Below the pieces are notes generated by a model. It did not search any database, was not told where the DNA came from, and saw nothing but the letters and a program-made list of their open reading frames with translations. DNA of 64,000 nt. Source: Bathynomus jamesi (Eukaryota; Arthropoda; Malacostraca; Isopoda; Cirolanidae). A program made the translations under genes and the position numbers. Positions 32,445 through 42,563 of the stretch are shown one piece after another. The DNA is taken from the NCBI GenBank assembly GCA_023014485.1, contig JAJOZX010000994.1, positions 2,501 to 66,500 on the forward strand. Direction: 5' to 3'. Every line of letters begins with the position of its first letter. The stretch's first letter is position 1.

Positions 32445-32494
<50 letters not shown>
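32445..32494. repeat. (TA)n microsatellite
   Basis: Uninterrupted TA array of about 50 bp. Confidence 0.95.
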
Positions 32495-32497
<3 letters not shown>

Positions 32498-32779
32498 GAA
32501 CTGTCCTCACTACTTTACTGCTTAGCTATCTCATATTGCTTATGCATGAATCATAATGTAGAGTAAATAAAATCCAAGACACAGAAAGAATTTGGTTTGT
32601 ATTCAAAGATTCTTTATTCTACCATTCAGAAAGAATAATTTTATTCAAGATTCAACTTCCGAAGGGAAACTCCCTGAAATTACTTAGAATATTTTACATT
32701 TCATCAAGATTCTGATTCTGATTCCGATTCTCTTTCTTATATACGTTTGGAAACACCTTTCAATTTCATTGGATTTTAA

Positions 32780-32900
32780 CCCTTTCACTCACTCGGTACA
32801 CAGTTGTGCAGCTGTAAAATAAACTATATTCATTCTTATTCAAACCAAATGTAAGGAACTGTTTATTTTTATCCTATGTCTTAATTCGCGAGTGAAAGGG
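32780..32900. mobile_element. piggyBac-type MITE
   Basis: The ends are CCCTTTCACTC and GAGTGAAAGGG. The left flank is TTAA (32776-32779), and the right flank is TTAG, one change from TTAA. CCC/GGG ends at TTAA are the piggyBac hallmark. Length is 121 bp, non-coding. Confidence 0.8.
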
Positions 32901-32955
32901 TTAGTTATGCTCGAAGGACTTTACCGCTATACTGTTTGCGATACTACTTCTGTTT

Positions 32956-33210
32956 AGTGACCTCATTTTCTAAATAGACTTTCCCAAAAAGATTTTATTT
33001 ATTTGGATTAAATATTTTATGCAGTTGTACTTACTAAACTAAACCAAACTAAACCTAACCTAACCTAAAACTGGGGCCACTAAACAGAAAAAGTTCCGGT
33101 TAGGATGGGTTAGTTTAGTCTAGTTTAGCAAATGTAAAACTACATAAAATATTTTTAATCAAAATAACTAAAATCTTTTGAGAAAGGTCTATCTCAAAAA
33201 TGGGGCCACT
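32956..33210. repeat. Foldback element with TTAGG-like centre
   Basis: The two halves (AGTGACCTCATTTTCTAAAT... against ...GAGATAGACC... in reverse) are imperfect inverted copies of about 110 bp. The centre is rich in TAAACTAAACC and CCTAACCTAACC. GGGGCCACTAAA occurs twice on the right side. The arms have diverged more than in the other palindromes. Confidence 0.75.
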
Positions 33211-33237
33211 AAAGGGAAGAAGTTCCCTATTTGCCTA

Positions 33238-33349
33238 TGGAAATACGGCTCTCTGTGTATAATGAGTAAAATGTGCTTTTTTTTTTACGTGCCAACACGT
33301 AAAAAAAAAATTATATTATACTCTTTATACACAGAGTGCCTATTTCCAT
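33238..33349. repeat. Palindrome, about 50-bp arms
   Basis: ATGGAAATACGGCTCTCTGT at 33238 mirrors ACAGAGTGCCTATTTCCAT ending 33349, and the inner TTTTTTTTTTACGTG mirrors CACGTAAAAAAAAAA around CCAA. The arms carry a few mismatches. Confidence 0.8.
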
Positions 33350-33669
33350 CTCTTGATAGAAAATCCTTTAGTAAGCCACAGCCGCTTTTTTGAAGCACAA
33401 CTTTCCATCCGATTTTTTCACAGATTAGCAGAATTTCATCAACCTTTGAAGCCAATTTATTTTGTCAAAGTATTCGACCATTTGGAATTTAAATTAAGCA
33501 TAAATTAAGCTTATTTTAGAATTAATCCCGTTCTGATTTACTCCATGAGGCTTAATTCCCTGGAATTTTATTTTCATATTGGAATTTCTTTATTTCACTC
33601 TAAATCAACTACGATATATTTATATTATGCACATCATATATAAAGAATTATACATTTTTGTTCCATTTA

Positions 33670-33745
33670 TCGTATTCGAATCGACGACAACGAGAACTTT
33701 CGCGCGAGGTAGAGAGTCCTTTTCTCACTGAGCCACTCGCAGTTG
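33670..33745 (-). repeat. Degenerate tRNA-derived SINE head
   Basis: On the minus strand TGGCTCAGTGAG (plus 33724-33735) fits an A box and GTCGATTCGAATAC (33672-33685) approximates a B box, at tRNA-like spacing. No cloverleaf closes. Confidence 0.45.
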
Positions 33746-34200
33746 GGGAAGTGGTTTAACATATTGGTTATTTATAATTTTTATTACACAATTTTTCTTT
33801 AGGTAAAATATTTTCTATTTGCGCTTAAAATTTCTAGTCAGAAAAAAATAATTAAATAAAGCCTTTCTTTAACTCTTAAACTTTACCAGGGTACTGGCGT
33901 ACCCCAGCCAGTACCACGGGTATTCCTGGTAACTTTTATAATAGGTAGGGATTAAGGATTAAACTAAACAATTAATATTATTTCTCAATGGATGGATTAT
34001 TTATAGGTCATTTAATGAATGTATGAAACCTTAACATTTTGTAGCAATCGGCCATAGGCCATGAATATTCATTTATTTCCTTTATATAATTAATTAATAA
34101 TGTATACACAATAACAAACCACAGAGGCATACAAAGGTTCCGTATGCCGATGAAGTAATCCTTATTTTTGTGTGGAGAGACAAATGCTTAAGTAAGAAAT
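33746..34200. other. AT-rich spacer
   Basis: No gene recognised. GGTACTGG and CCAGTACC occur near 33890-33915 as a short inverted pair. Confidence 0.4.
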
Positions 34201-34283
34201 CTCTCTCTCTCTCCTCTCTCTCCTCTCTCTCTCTCTCTCTCGCTCTCATCTCTCTTCTCTCTCTCTCTCTCTCTCTCTCTCCG

Positions 34284-34316
<33 letters not shown>
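34201..34316. repeat. Long imperfect (CT)n microsatellite
   Basis: About 116 bp of CT with CTC, CG and AT interruptions. Minus-strand translation gives an RE-repeat frame that is an artefact. Confidence 0.95.
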
Positions 34317-34317
<1 letters not shown>

Positions 34318-34864
34318 ACATATTACATAATATGGAATCTGAAAATAAAGGCGAAAGTTCCAAACATTTATTACAGACATTTCGACCCGTCACAGCGATC
34401 ATTTTCAATAAAAAACTGAGATAAAAAATAAAATAAATTAAAAAGTTAAAAACCTTAAAATGAACGAAAAATGAACTGTATGAAAACACTTATAATATTA
34501 ATTGAAAAACGATTACAAAACGTATGTATGTATAAAAATCTATGATAATACTGTAATACGCAGTTTCTGTCCTGAATGTCTGGCGTTTTTCTTGGAAACC
34601 ATTCAACGTAGGGCACTCATCCTTACACCGTTGGAAGGGTTTCTGTCCCGAGAAAACCAAAGGATATTTATTTTTTTCGTTTGCATACGCGTGCACAACT
34701 TTTAAACGAAACCAGATAGAGAAAACGTTCACAGAAGAAAAACTGTTCCTTTTGCTCCGTTTAGGCAGAATGGGGTGTGGGGGTAGTGTTTAGCATGTGG
34801 TAACCCCACCCCATCATTTTTTTTTGGTGGGGAGGGGTGTGATAGGTGTGGGTTGTGTGTAGCG

Positions 34865-34888
34865 TGGGGTAGGGGTATAGGGGTGGGA
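34865..34888 (+). other. G-quadruplex motif in a G-rich tract
   Basis: GGGGTAGGGGTATAGGGG followed by TGGG gives four G runs with loops of 1-4 bases, a canonical quadruplex pattern. It sits in a G/T-rich tract from about 34765 to 34950 with further GGGG runs (GGGGTGTGGGGG, GGTGGGGAGGGG). Confidence 0.8.
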
Positions 34889-35439
34889 AACTCCAATCTG
34901 TCAATTTTTGGCAGAGAGGCGGTGTGGGGATGGTGTGGGGCATGTGGGAAACTTCAACCCCTCATATTTTGGCCGGTTCCACCAGCTGAAATTTGAAGGT
35001 GCATGAACTACATACAAAATGCATTTGGCTCCCTGAGTGTATGCATTATTTTTAAATCATGAAGCAGCTCTTTTAGTTTCATGTGAAAAACTCCTACAAC
35101 AATATCTGGCCTATGTTCTGGTCTTTGCGAGTAAACGTATAAATAGATCAGGCTTCCCAAATTTTCTTACAATTGCCATAGTTTCTTGATAATTCTACTG
35201 CATTGCTCTCGGGCTGCCTTGATAAGCATACTGATTTGACTGCAGATGTTTTGTATTTATATTCCTAAGCTTGGTTTTTACACATGGACAGCTTTATGTA
35301 GCCTTTTTCTAGAGGGAAAAGTTTGGATTCCGTTAAAGTGTTTGGTGAAAGAATAACTAAAAATCCTGTATTTAAAGAAGTAATGTTGCAATAAAGATGC
35401 TGATTTGACCGCAAATGTTTTGGGGGTCTCTGCTTATCC

Positions 35440-37550
35440 ATAATTTAATAATACAGTATAATATACCTTAAGTGCACATCCTCTAAGACGGAAGGAGAAA
35501 AGTGATTGGGAGGCGGAACAAAAAAAGAATTGTGGTTGGGAATTGGTTGGTTGGTACATTGTAATTTTATTGAGAAAAGCTTGACTGATAAATTTCGCAT
35601 ATTTAAAGAAGGACTACTGTAGTTTTTAATAAATAGTGACTCTATAATCTTCTTATCGAATTCAGAAGACTGGGATGACAAAATAATAAATTGATTATGT
35701 TTATTAATGGTCGGTCTTTTTACTATGATTACGAATGGCAGAGTGTTCAGGGTTAGACAAGGGACGGCCTGTTTGGCGGAAAAGTCATCTGTACCGTCTA
35801 TCCTCTGTTTAAGTTGCAGGCTATTTTGGCCCACATAGCAGGCATTGCAGTCTGCACATGAATAGCGGTAATAACAGAGGACATAACAAGGCAGGGGAAC
35901 GTTCTTTGTGGCGAGGAAATATAAATGGAAGATGAATTAATATTAATGATTTTAAATTACAGCGGTGAAGAACCTTTTCAGGACAGCTTTGACGAGTCTA
36001 TTCATTTTGCGAGTAACGTGGCCAAGAAAGGAAGTTTTGTATGAACATCCAATTTTGGAACATTAGAATTCGGTGCTTTGGTTCAAAAACTCACGTGAGA
36101 AGTGATTGACACAATTTTCAAAGAGGCGTGACGGGTATAAATTATGGCTGAAAACTTGTAAATAATTAATTTCGAAATTAAATAAAGTCCATCGGAGCAT
36201 GTCTGTAGGCACTATGGATCTTGGATATAATACTTGACATCTTGAAACGGTACTATGAACTGAAAAAATAATTCCAAGAATAGTAGTGGTCTTTTTTTTA
36301 AAAACAGTGGTTAAAAAGGATCAGGAGAAAGAGTAATTGAAACTCAATGAATGAAAGTGTCCTTTCAGTTCTATCTCAAGAGGAGAATTTTAATTGGGTG
36401 ATAATGTTAATTTAATTAAAAAACTTGGACCATGCTCCCTCTGCGGATGGATAAGACTGAGAGAATTCAGCAAATTCGAAGGAGTCTTTAAGAGTATATT
36501 GATTGTGGGTTTAGAGGTCAATCATCATAGGAACTAAAAACTTGGCAGTTTATAATTGAGGGAATTTATAGCGGGAAGGATAGACGCGCAGGAGTGGCCC
36601 GTTTTATAAGTTTTTGGAAGACCATATGAGACTCCAAGGTTGGTTCCAGAAGTGAATAATTGGTTATAGTATAGAAGTCGCTTAAGATGTTTTTTGATTT
36701 TAAAGAACATAGAAAGTGGTTAATTTTATCTTCAAGTTTTAATATTGAATATAAATATCTACATTAAGCTTAACAAAGTTAGAAGGATCAGAAAGGAAAC
36801 GTTCAATAAATATTTGGTTATTTAAAACCCGTTTATCAAGAAGGACGACGCCCTTACCTTTGTCGTGTCTACAAGTAACAACCGAGTTGTCAAACTGTAA
36901 GGATTTAAGAACATTAAAATATTTTTGTAGAGAAGAGAGGGCAAATGAACGTAGCCTTTAAAGTTATAGAAAATCTACAGTATGAGCAAGGTGTTTGATG
37001 TCGTTAACGTAGTTTATGATGGGCCAAGGCCATATAAAAGTTTGATGGATAATTTTTCAAAATTTAAAAAGTAGCTATAAAATTTGATTTAAAATAGGAA
37101 GTTTAAAATCAAGGCCTAAAGCTAAATTCGTTTTCACATCGGTATGAGTATCTTACTCGAAAAAGTTGAAATAACCTTCTTAGGGTCGGTACGTAACAAG
37201 ATTACAGTTTAAATCCAAATTTTAAAGTTTAAGGTTTGGCGGTTGATGGAATTACTACAAAAAGTTGCACTACGATCATTTACAAAATGGTTCAAACTAA
37301 ACAAAATCAGTAAGTGAAACTGAAGTTCTGAGATGACGTTTGAGTTGAGAAACTTGATGATGGACTTAGGAATAAGTTTCTTCTTTAGGTTAATTTCGTT
37401 AAAGAGTAACTTCGATGTCCATGATTGAAGAAGTACTATTAGTAAGTGAGTATCTATAAAGTTTAAACCTCGTGAGAGGAAACGAAAGATCCAATTCTGC
37501 TTTCTTGAGTTTTCTTAGTACAGGACTCGAGTTTCGGAAATACCGCAAAG
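35440..37550 (-). pseudogene. Penelope-like RT with GIY-YIG endonuclease, heavily decayed
   Basis: Minus-strand frames retain the Penelope RT order: VVTCRHDKGKGVVLLDKRV and ERFLSDPSNFVKLN (about 36880-36740), SLIWSSKNL and RVYPSRYKFP (about 36620-36560), NQYTLKDSFEFAE (about 36510). A GIY-YIG-like C-terminus follows, YRYSCADCNACYVGQNSLQLKQRI (split here as YRYSCADCNACYVG then QNSLQLKQRI, about 35860-35790), ending in SSQSSEFDKKIIESLFIKN. The RT catalytic YADD block was not found, and many stops interrupt it. Such proteins copy element RNA using a nick made by the GIY-YIG nuclease. This copy is inactive. Confidence 0.65.
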
Positions 37551-37690
37551 TGGCTTCATTGATCTTCGTCTAAATACATTGGCGATACAATCGTTCTATG
37601 GAATCGTATCTTATAAAGGATATCAAGACCAGGGTGAGCGTTCCAGCATTTATTATAAACGTTTCGACCCGTCGCAGGATCATCTTCAGC

Positions 37691-37975
37691 AAAGAACTGA
37701 GATAAAAAAATAAGTTAAAATAATACAAAAAGATAAAAACCAACTTAAAATGACGAAATATAAACTGTATAAAAACAATAATTTTACGATATAATAACAC
37801 AATTAGTCTAAAGGAATACAAAAGAATATACATGTGTAAAATTCCATAATTCACAATTATAATAATTATTATCATAATAATTAATAAATTATTCATAATT
37901 TATAATCATAATCCATATTACATAATTCGGTTCTTTACTGAAGATGATCCCTGCGATTGGTCGAAACGTTCCAGG
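37691..37975. other. Terminal-repeat sequence with an inverted hammerhead-like motif
   Basis: The A-rich part to about 37790 belongs to the minus-strand Penelope terminal repeat. At 37938-37966 the plus strand reads CTGAAGATGATCCCTGCGAT then TGGTCGAAAC, a second terminal motif in opposite orientation. An AT-rich stretch with TAATTATTA palindromes lies between. Confidence 0.5.
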
Positions 37976-38923
37976 AAGTTCATAGTTGATAACTTTAAGT
38001 ATCTGAAGAGAAAATGTTGAGTTGAAAGGCTAAAATTCATTCTTGATCTTTTTAAAAAAGACTCCAATGTGCATCCAAAGACAAGACCTTAAACTAATTA
38101 AGATAATGACATTTTGTATGTAAAAGAAGTAAAAGGGTCCTATAAAGATTTCACTTTAATTTACATAATTCTGAGAATATTCTAAGGAGTGAGATTAATT
38201 TAGATTTGTACAGTCATTTCCTCTTTGGTTCTGCTACGAAATACAAAATAAACCCGCTCTTTTACTTCATATATAAAAGGCATCCTAATTATATAATAAG
38301 TAAGTGAATTTCAGCCTTATATATATATATTTCCTCCCAAGATAATTGGTTAGAAACCGGCGAATGTGGCATAAAAAGTATGCCAAATGTTCATCCTAAG
38401 TATTAGAGCAAAACAAAAATAGCATGAACCTTTCCAAGGTATTAAGTGTGCTATTAAATATGCAAACTTCTTTATTTTGAAACGAATTATAAAGGCAAAT
38501 GCCGCATGCATTTTAATGCGACAAAGGAATTAGTAAAGATAAACCTAGCCAACGAAATCCACATTTTCCTAATGTTATTCTCCTTCCCAAGGGTTTTCTT
38601 GCATTTGGCATATTAACCGCAAAAGTTTTTATGAGATTCTGAAGCGTTTGTAAAACGTGTGAAATTATTTTAATTGTAATATACAAAATATGTTCAGATG
38701 AGAGGAAACACATTTTAATATAGTTTGATATTGAAATAAAAAAATTTAAAAATTCGTCGCCCGCATTGCGGAACTGTAAATTTGTATAATATTTTAAAAT
38801 ATCATTCAATTGTAGTTTCTTTGCTAAACTATTGACCACAATTTTAAGAAAAAATTATTCATATATTATGGTAAGTAAACAGGATATTTATTCGTACTTA
38901 ATCCTATACAGACATGTTAGAAT
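37976..38923. other. Unassigned stretch with one minus-strand frame
   Basis: A 108-codon minus frame (38839-38513) has no domain I recognise, although it ends in a basic RKPLGRRITLGKCGFRWLG. No other support exists for a gene. A short (TA)n lies at 38321-38330. Confidence 0.3.
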
Positions 38924-38939
38924 TTTGTTAAATATATTT

Positions 38940-39370
38940 CTTTCTTCCGCAGCCTTATTAGCTCACTTCTATGTGGGGTCGCTGTTGCAGATCCTTCTTC
39001 ATTCACTTCTGTTTTGAGCCACCTCTTCCTCCAGTCCCTTATCACTCTCTTTCTTCAATCTATCCCGCCACCTCATCTAGGTCTACCTCTTCTTCTCGTG
39101 TCTGGAATTTCCATCCTCAGCATCCGTCGTCCCACATGCTTCTCCCTCCTCTGGACATGCCCAATGCCCATACCATCTCAATCTCTTTTCCTGTGGTTTC
39201 TTGGAGATTTCCGTTACTTTTGTTGTTCCTCTTATTATAATGGATCTGCATTTCACAAGGTTTTGGCAAATGTTTTACGGCCGGATGCTCTTCCTGCCGC
39301 CAACCCTCCTCCTTTCTCAGGGCTTGGGACCGGCTGAGACTTGGGCTGGCTTGCCCACTCCCAGGCGGAG
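38940..39370 (-). mobile_element. 5'-truncated RTE fragment with 16-bp TSD
   Basis: The 431-bp insertion is bounded by TTTGTTAAATATATTT at 38924-38939 and 39371-39386. On the minus strand it encodes the RTE C-terminal tail (QRREKHVGRRMLRMEIPDTR, a broken RRRGRPR, RKRVIRDWRKRWLKTE) and ends GCGACCCCACATAGAAGTGA...GCTGCGGAAGAA, the same 3' end as the RTE at 17035-17085. Confidence 0.85.
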
Positions 39371-39406
39371 TTTGTTAAATATATTTATCAACATTAATGT
39401 ATCTGT

Positions 39407-39410
<4 letters not shown>

Positions 39411-39445
<35 letters not shown>

Positions 39446-39457
39446 TGTGTGTGTGTT
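39411..39457. repeat. (GT)n microsatellite
   Basis: GT array with one GGT interruption. Confidence 0.95.
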
Positions 39458-40151
39458 TTAAGTGGATGTAACTGATTTCGATTATGTAACAATTCATGGA
39501 TATACAGTGTTTTTAATGTGATGCAACCAGAATGGCATTTGGAGTTCATTTCTATACCTATGAAAGGCTTTGATGTAAACGTCGAACAAATTCGTTCACT
39601 ACAAAAAAGTTTAGAGCAAGGTTTATGTGGTCAAACTGTTGTTCAGCTGAGTAAGCCATTTGTCCGCGTGACGCTGGGCGGAGTTTATTCGTCGAGAGTT
39701 TTAAGCTCCGCCCAACCGAGCTATTTTACAGTTTGTGTTGTTTGTGGTAAAATATAATAAATAATTGTGTGCATCTAGTCAGACCACGATTGTACAAAAT
39801 TTTATATAAATTTTACAAAAATTTTACAAAAATACCACAGGCATAAATTTTTTTAACTCCACATCCAAAGCCAGTGAGACCAAATTTGTAAAGCTGCACT
39901 CAAAATGTAAGTGGTTCGTGAGCTTAAAGTAAATGTTACGTTCTCACTGACCTAAAAATTTCTGTTCAAAAGGTAGGATAAGTCTAAAAAATCACGGACT
40001 AGTCTGAAAAATGCTCTGCAAAAAGGCAAATCTTTTTTGTATAATAAAAAAACCTTAAAAAGAACAGGACAAGACTAATACACAAAAAACACTTGGCGTT
40101 AAAAATTCAAAATTGAAAGACAAAAAATATTCAGCAGGCAGCCCTAAGGAA

Positions 40152-40153
<2 letters not shown>
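39458..40153. other. Spacer with an unrecognised 79-codon frame
   Basis: The plus frame 39518-39757 has balanced composition but no recognisable domain. A GGGCGGAGTTTATTCGTCGA with an inverted GCTCCGCCC nearby (39675-39717) suggests a small hairpin inside it. No other gene signal. Confidence 0.3.

Positions 40154-40192
<39 letters not shown>
40154..40192. repeat. (TA)n microsatellite
   Basis: Uninterrupted TA array. Confidence 0.95.
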
Positions 40193-40197
<5 letters not shown>

Positions 40198-40650
40198 AAC
40201 AGAAACAGAAAATATGCATAATAAAACCAATGCAAAAGAGTATACAGTATATACAAAACTCTCTGTGTATCATAACTTCTGTCTCATGGCAGCAGAGTGA
40301 GAACAAAGGGGCTCGCAAAATTCAAATCTTCAGTAATATTGGTTTGAATCTCACCTAGGTGAGGTAAATTTATTTCTAATGTATTTAATCTTAAAACTTA
40401 AGTTGCTGTTGGTATGTTGTTCCTGATTATCATAAAATTGATATGCATGTAATTACTGTACACTAGGTTAATGAAAATAAACTGAAATAGTATTTAACTG
40501 ACATTTCCTTCAATAGATGACGCCACCCGCTTCGACTTATTTTCAAGGAATCAGTTCCCCGAAAAGTATTTCATCAAACATCGAAGTTTGATGAAAGTAC
40601 TGTCATCACCTCGGAGCACTTATTCGATGAAAGAATTTCCCACATTTTGA
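40193..40650. other. AT-rich spacer
   Basis: Nothing firm. GGTTTGAATCTCACCTAGGT at 40342 resembles a B box followed by a SINE tail, but no A box was found at the right spacing. Confidence 0.35.
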
Positions 40651-40654
40651 TCTA

Positions 40655-40745
40655 TTACTGGGCTCGTTTCCAGCTGGATTGAAGATTAGTTAAGAGATAG
40701 AAAGCAAAGAGTGGTAATAAATGGAGTGGCTTATTCTTGTCCTAT
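40655..40745 (+). pseudogene. Reverse transcriptase scrap
   Basis: The frame reads VSSWIED, stop, LRDRKQRVVINGVAYSCP, the segment of non-LTR RT between blocks A and B. Neither catalytic block nor ends are present. Confidence 0.45.
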
Positions 40746-41224
40746 TCTTGCACACCCAAAAAAATTTGCCTTTCGCAGCACGCACTTTTCAGACTAGACA
40801 AATATGCCCTTAAATTTACTGCAGTTTAGACAAAAAAATCCCAATTTGTAAAATCAATTTTCGATTGATATAGCAACGATTTTAACATATTTTTGCTCGT
40901 ATATACCCAGAAAAAGCTGCAAATTCATAATATTCCTTTAACTTTAAGAAAAGCGAGGCCATTTGGAACTACTTAGAAGGCTACAATCAAAGGCAGGTAC
41001 CTCCCCCACCCCCAAACTTCATATACTTCAGTCAGCAGTATTGAAGATCAAAAAAGAGGATTTTTGAAGATAGAAAGTGCAAACCAAACATGATATCTGG
41101 CAAACGTGGAAAAACACTTCAACATATTAAAGATCTCAGCAAGAAATAGGACGTCTGGTGAACGTCATAAACATTTGAAAATGTCAATAAAACGGTTATA
41201 ACATTTAATAAACGTCCCATTTCT
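40746..41224. other. Unassigned spacer
   Basis: A short inverted pair (AAGAAATAGGACGT near 41141, ACGTCCCATTTCTT near 41214) encloses about 60 bp. No gene is seen. Confidence 0.35.
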
Positions 41225-42330
41225 TGTTGGGATGCGATCAGGAGGAGGGCAGTGTCCAGATGCAGAAAGAGCTCCCTGCTCCTGTTAGCAGAAGAACCAT
41301 TCTATAGGTGCTTCAAAATGAGAGTAATTTAGTTGCAGGACACCATCGAAAATTAAAAAGAAGCGTCTCCTTTATGCAAAGAAATATGCTGATTGGACCA
41401 TGCAGCAATGCTCATCGACGAAGTGGGATCATGAAATTTGGGGAGGATCATTTGTACGTCAGACATCCACCCAATCAATGACATCATTCCAAATACTGTA
41501 CTCTCACCTTCAAATATTCTCCATAGGTAATGGTTGGGAGCAGAGCTATTTTCAAGACAATTTTAGTGGGTGAGTTAAAATAGTTTTTTTTGTATTTGTA
41601 TTTGATCACAAATACAAATAAAATAAAATGTATATGTTGATGCATATATACTCGTATGCTTGTATATACTCATATATTGTATATGCTCTTATTTTATTTT
41701 AGAAGGTGGGTGAAATCTTTCTGTACGTGGGCAACTGCGCACCACGTACAGAAAGATTTCCTGGGTGGGCAGTTGCCCACGTACAGAATGATTTCACCCA
41801 CCTACTAAAATAAAACAAGAGCATATACAATATATGAGTATATATGAGCATACGAGTATATATATGCATCAACATATACATTTGATTTGATTTGTGTTAT
41901 TTGTGATAAAATACAAATACAAAAAAAAAACTATTTTAACCCCCCCCTCTAAAATTGTCTTAGAAGTAGCCCTGGTTTGGAGATCCTGTAGCGTGCAGGG
42001 GACAGGGAAACTGGTCCTACCCAAAAGATAGGATCGTGAATTCCCGTGTCTACTTCAACATACTCGAAGAAAATATAGGATATTCCTCGTTCCAACAGTT
42101 TAGGTTACTTGCCACAGAGTTAAATTTGTTAAAGAATAGTCCGGATGTGAACGTGTAGAAACTTATGAAGGTAAAAAGTCTCGGAAAAAAGAAGCTAGGA
42201 TCTTTGTTCTGTTATAAAAATAGTCCGTCACTCCGAAATACAGTAGTCTAGGAATTGTGCCAAAACTTTATCATGTCCATACCCAACAGATTCAAAACAA
42301 TAACTGAAAGCCAAGGGAGGATATACTAAA
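41225..42330 (+). pseudogene. Tc1-type transposase remnant split by a palindrome
   Basis: Before the palindrome, frames read APVSRRTI, LQNESNLVAGHHRKLK, and in another frame LLYAKKYADWTMQQCSSTKWD then HEIWGGSFVRQTST. This is the HTH-to-DDE transition where the active family has a DESKF-type first Asp. Here it reads KWDHE and is degraded. After the palindrome (41574-41942) the frame continues SCSVQGTGKLVLPK, then STSTYSKKI, and a QNFIMSIPNRFKTITESQGR C-terminus. Several stops are present. The terminal repeats were not identified. Confidence 0.6.
41574..41942. repeat. 369-bp palindrome inside the Tc1-type pseudogene
   Basis: Arms of about 170 bp mirror around 41757. The outer part is TTAAAATAGTTTTTTTTGTA / its complement, then GCATATATACTCGTATGC-type blocks, and the inner part is GGTGGGTGAAATC with CTGTACGTGGGCAACTG. 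Small indels (ACAAATACAAATAAAAT against shorter mirror) distinguish the arms. It interrupts the transposase frame, so it is an insertion or a local inverted duplication. Confidence 0.85.
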
Positions 42331-42563
42331 CACACAATAAAAAATTTAATTCTTAAAAATCCTATAGAGATTATCTTTCTATTTGTATATTATATTTTTA
42401 TAGGCATTTTAATAGGTTAATAGCCATTCACAGAGGCATTTCAAATAGGCAGTATGTATAACCAAAGTTCAAAATGCTTAAATTTGTTTACCCTATTTAC
42501 CTTACCTTAAATTTACCTTAAAGCGCTTCTGCCTCAAGGGTGCGCTGCTCCCACGAAGTCCAC

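Larger units (their letters stand above)
34348..37690 (-). mobile_element. Degenerate Penelope-like element with hammerhead-like termini
   Basis: A terminal sequence at 37631-37790 recurs in the same orientation at 34348-34500 (shared CATTTATTA, TTTCGACCCGTC, AAAACTGAGATAAAAAA and GAACTGTATGAAAACA-like blocks), as expected for the terminal repeats of Penelope elements. Between them lies an RT plus GIY-YIG coding remnant on the minus strand. Both ends carry a GAnGATG...GTCGAAAC stem-loop motif of the kind reported as hammerhead ribozymes in Penelope-like elements. About 1 kb between the coding remnant and the 3' repeat is unassigned and contains a G-rich tract. Confidence 0.65.

Noticed and set aside
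34094..34489. 131-codon RE-rich protein on the minus strand
   Set aside because: It is a translation of a (CT)n microsatellite.
35780..35870. Host GIY-YIG nuclease (SLX1/UvrC-like)
   Set aside because: It is continuous with a Penelope-type RT remnant upstream and has many stops.
40320..40380. SINE head with B box
   Set aside because: B-box-like sequence only; no A box at the expected distance.
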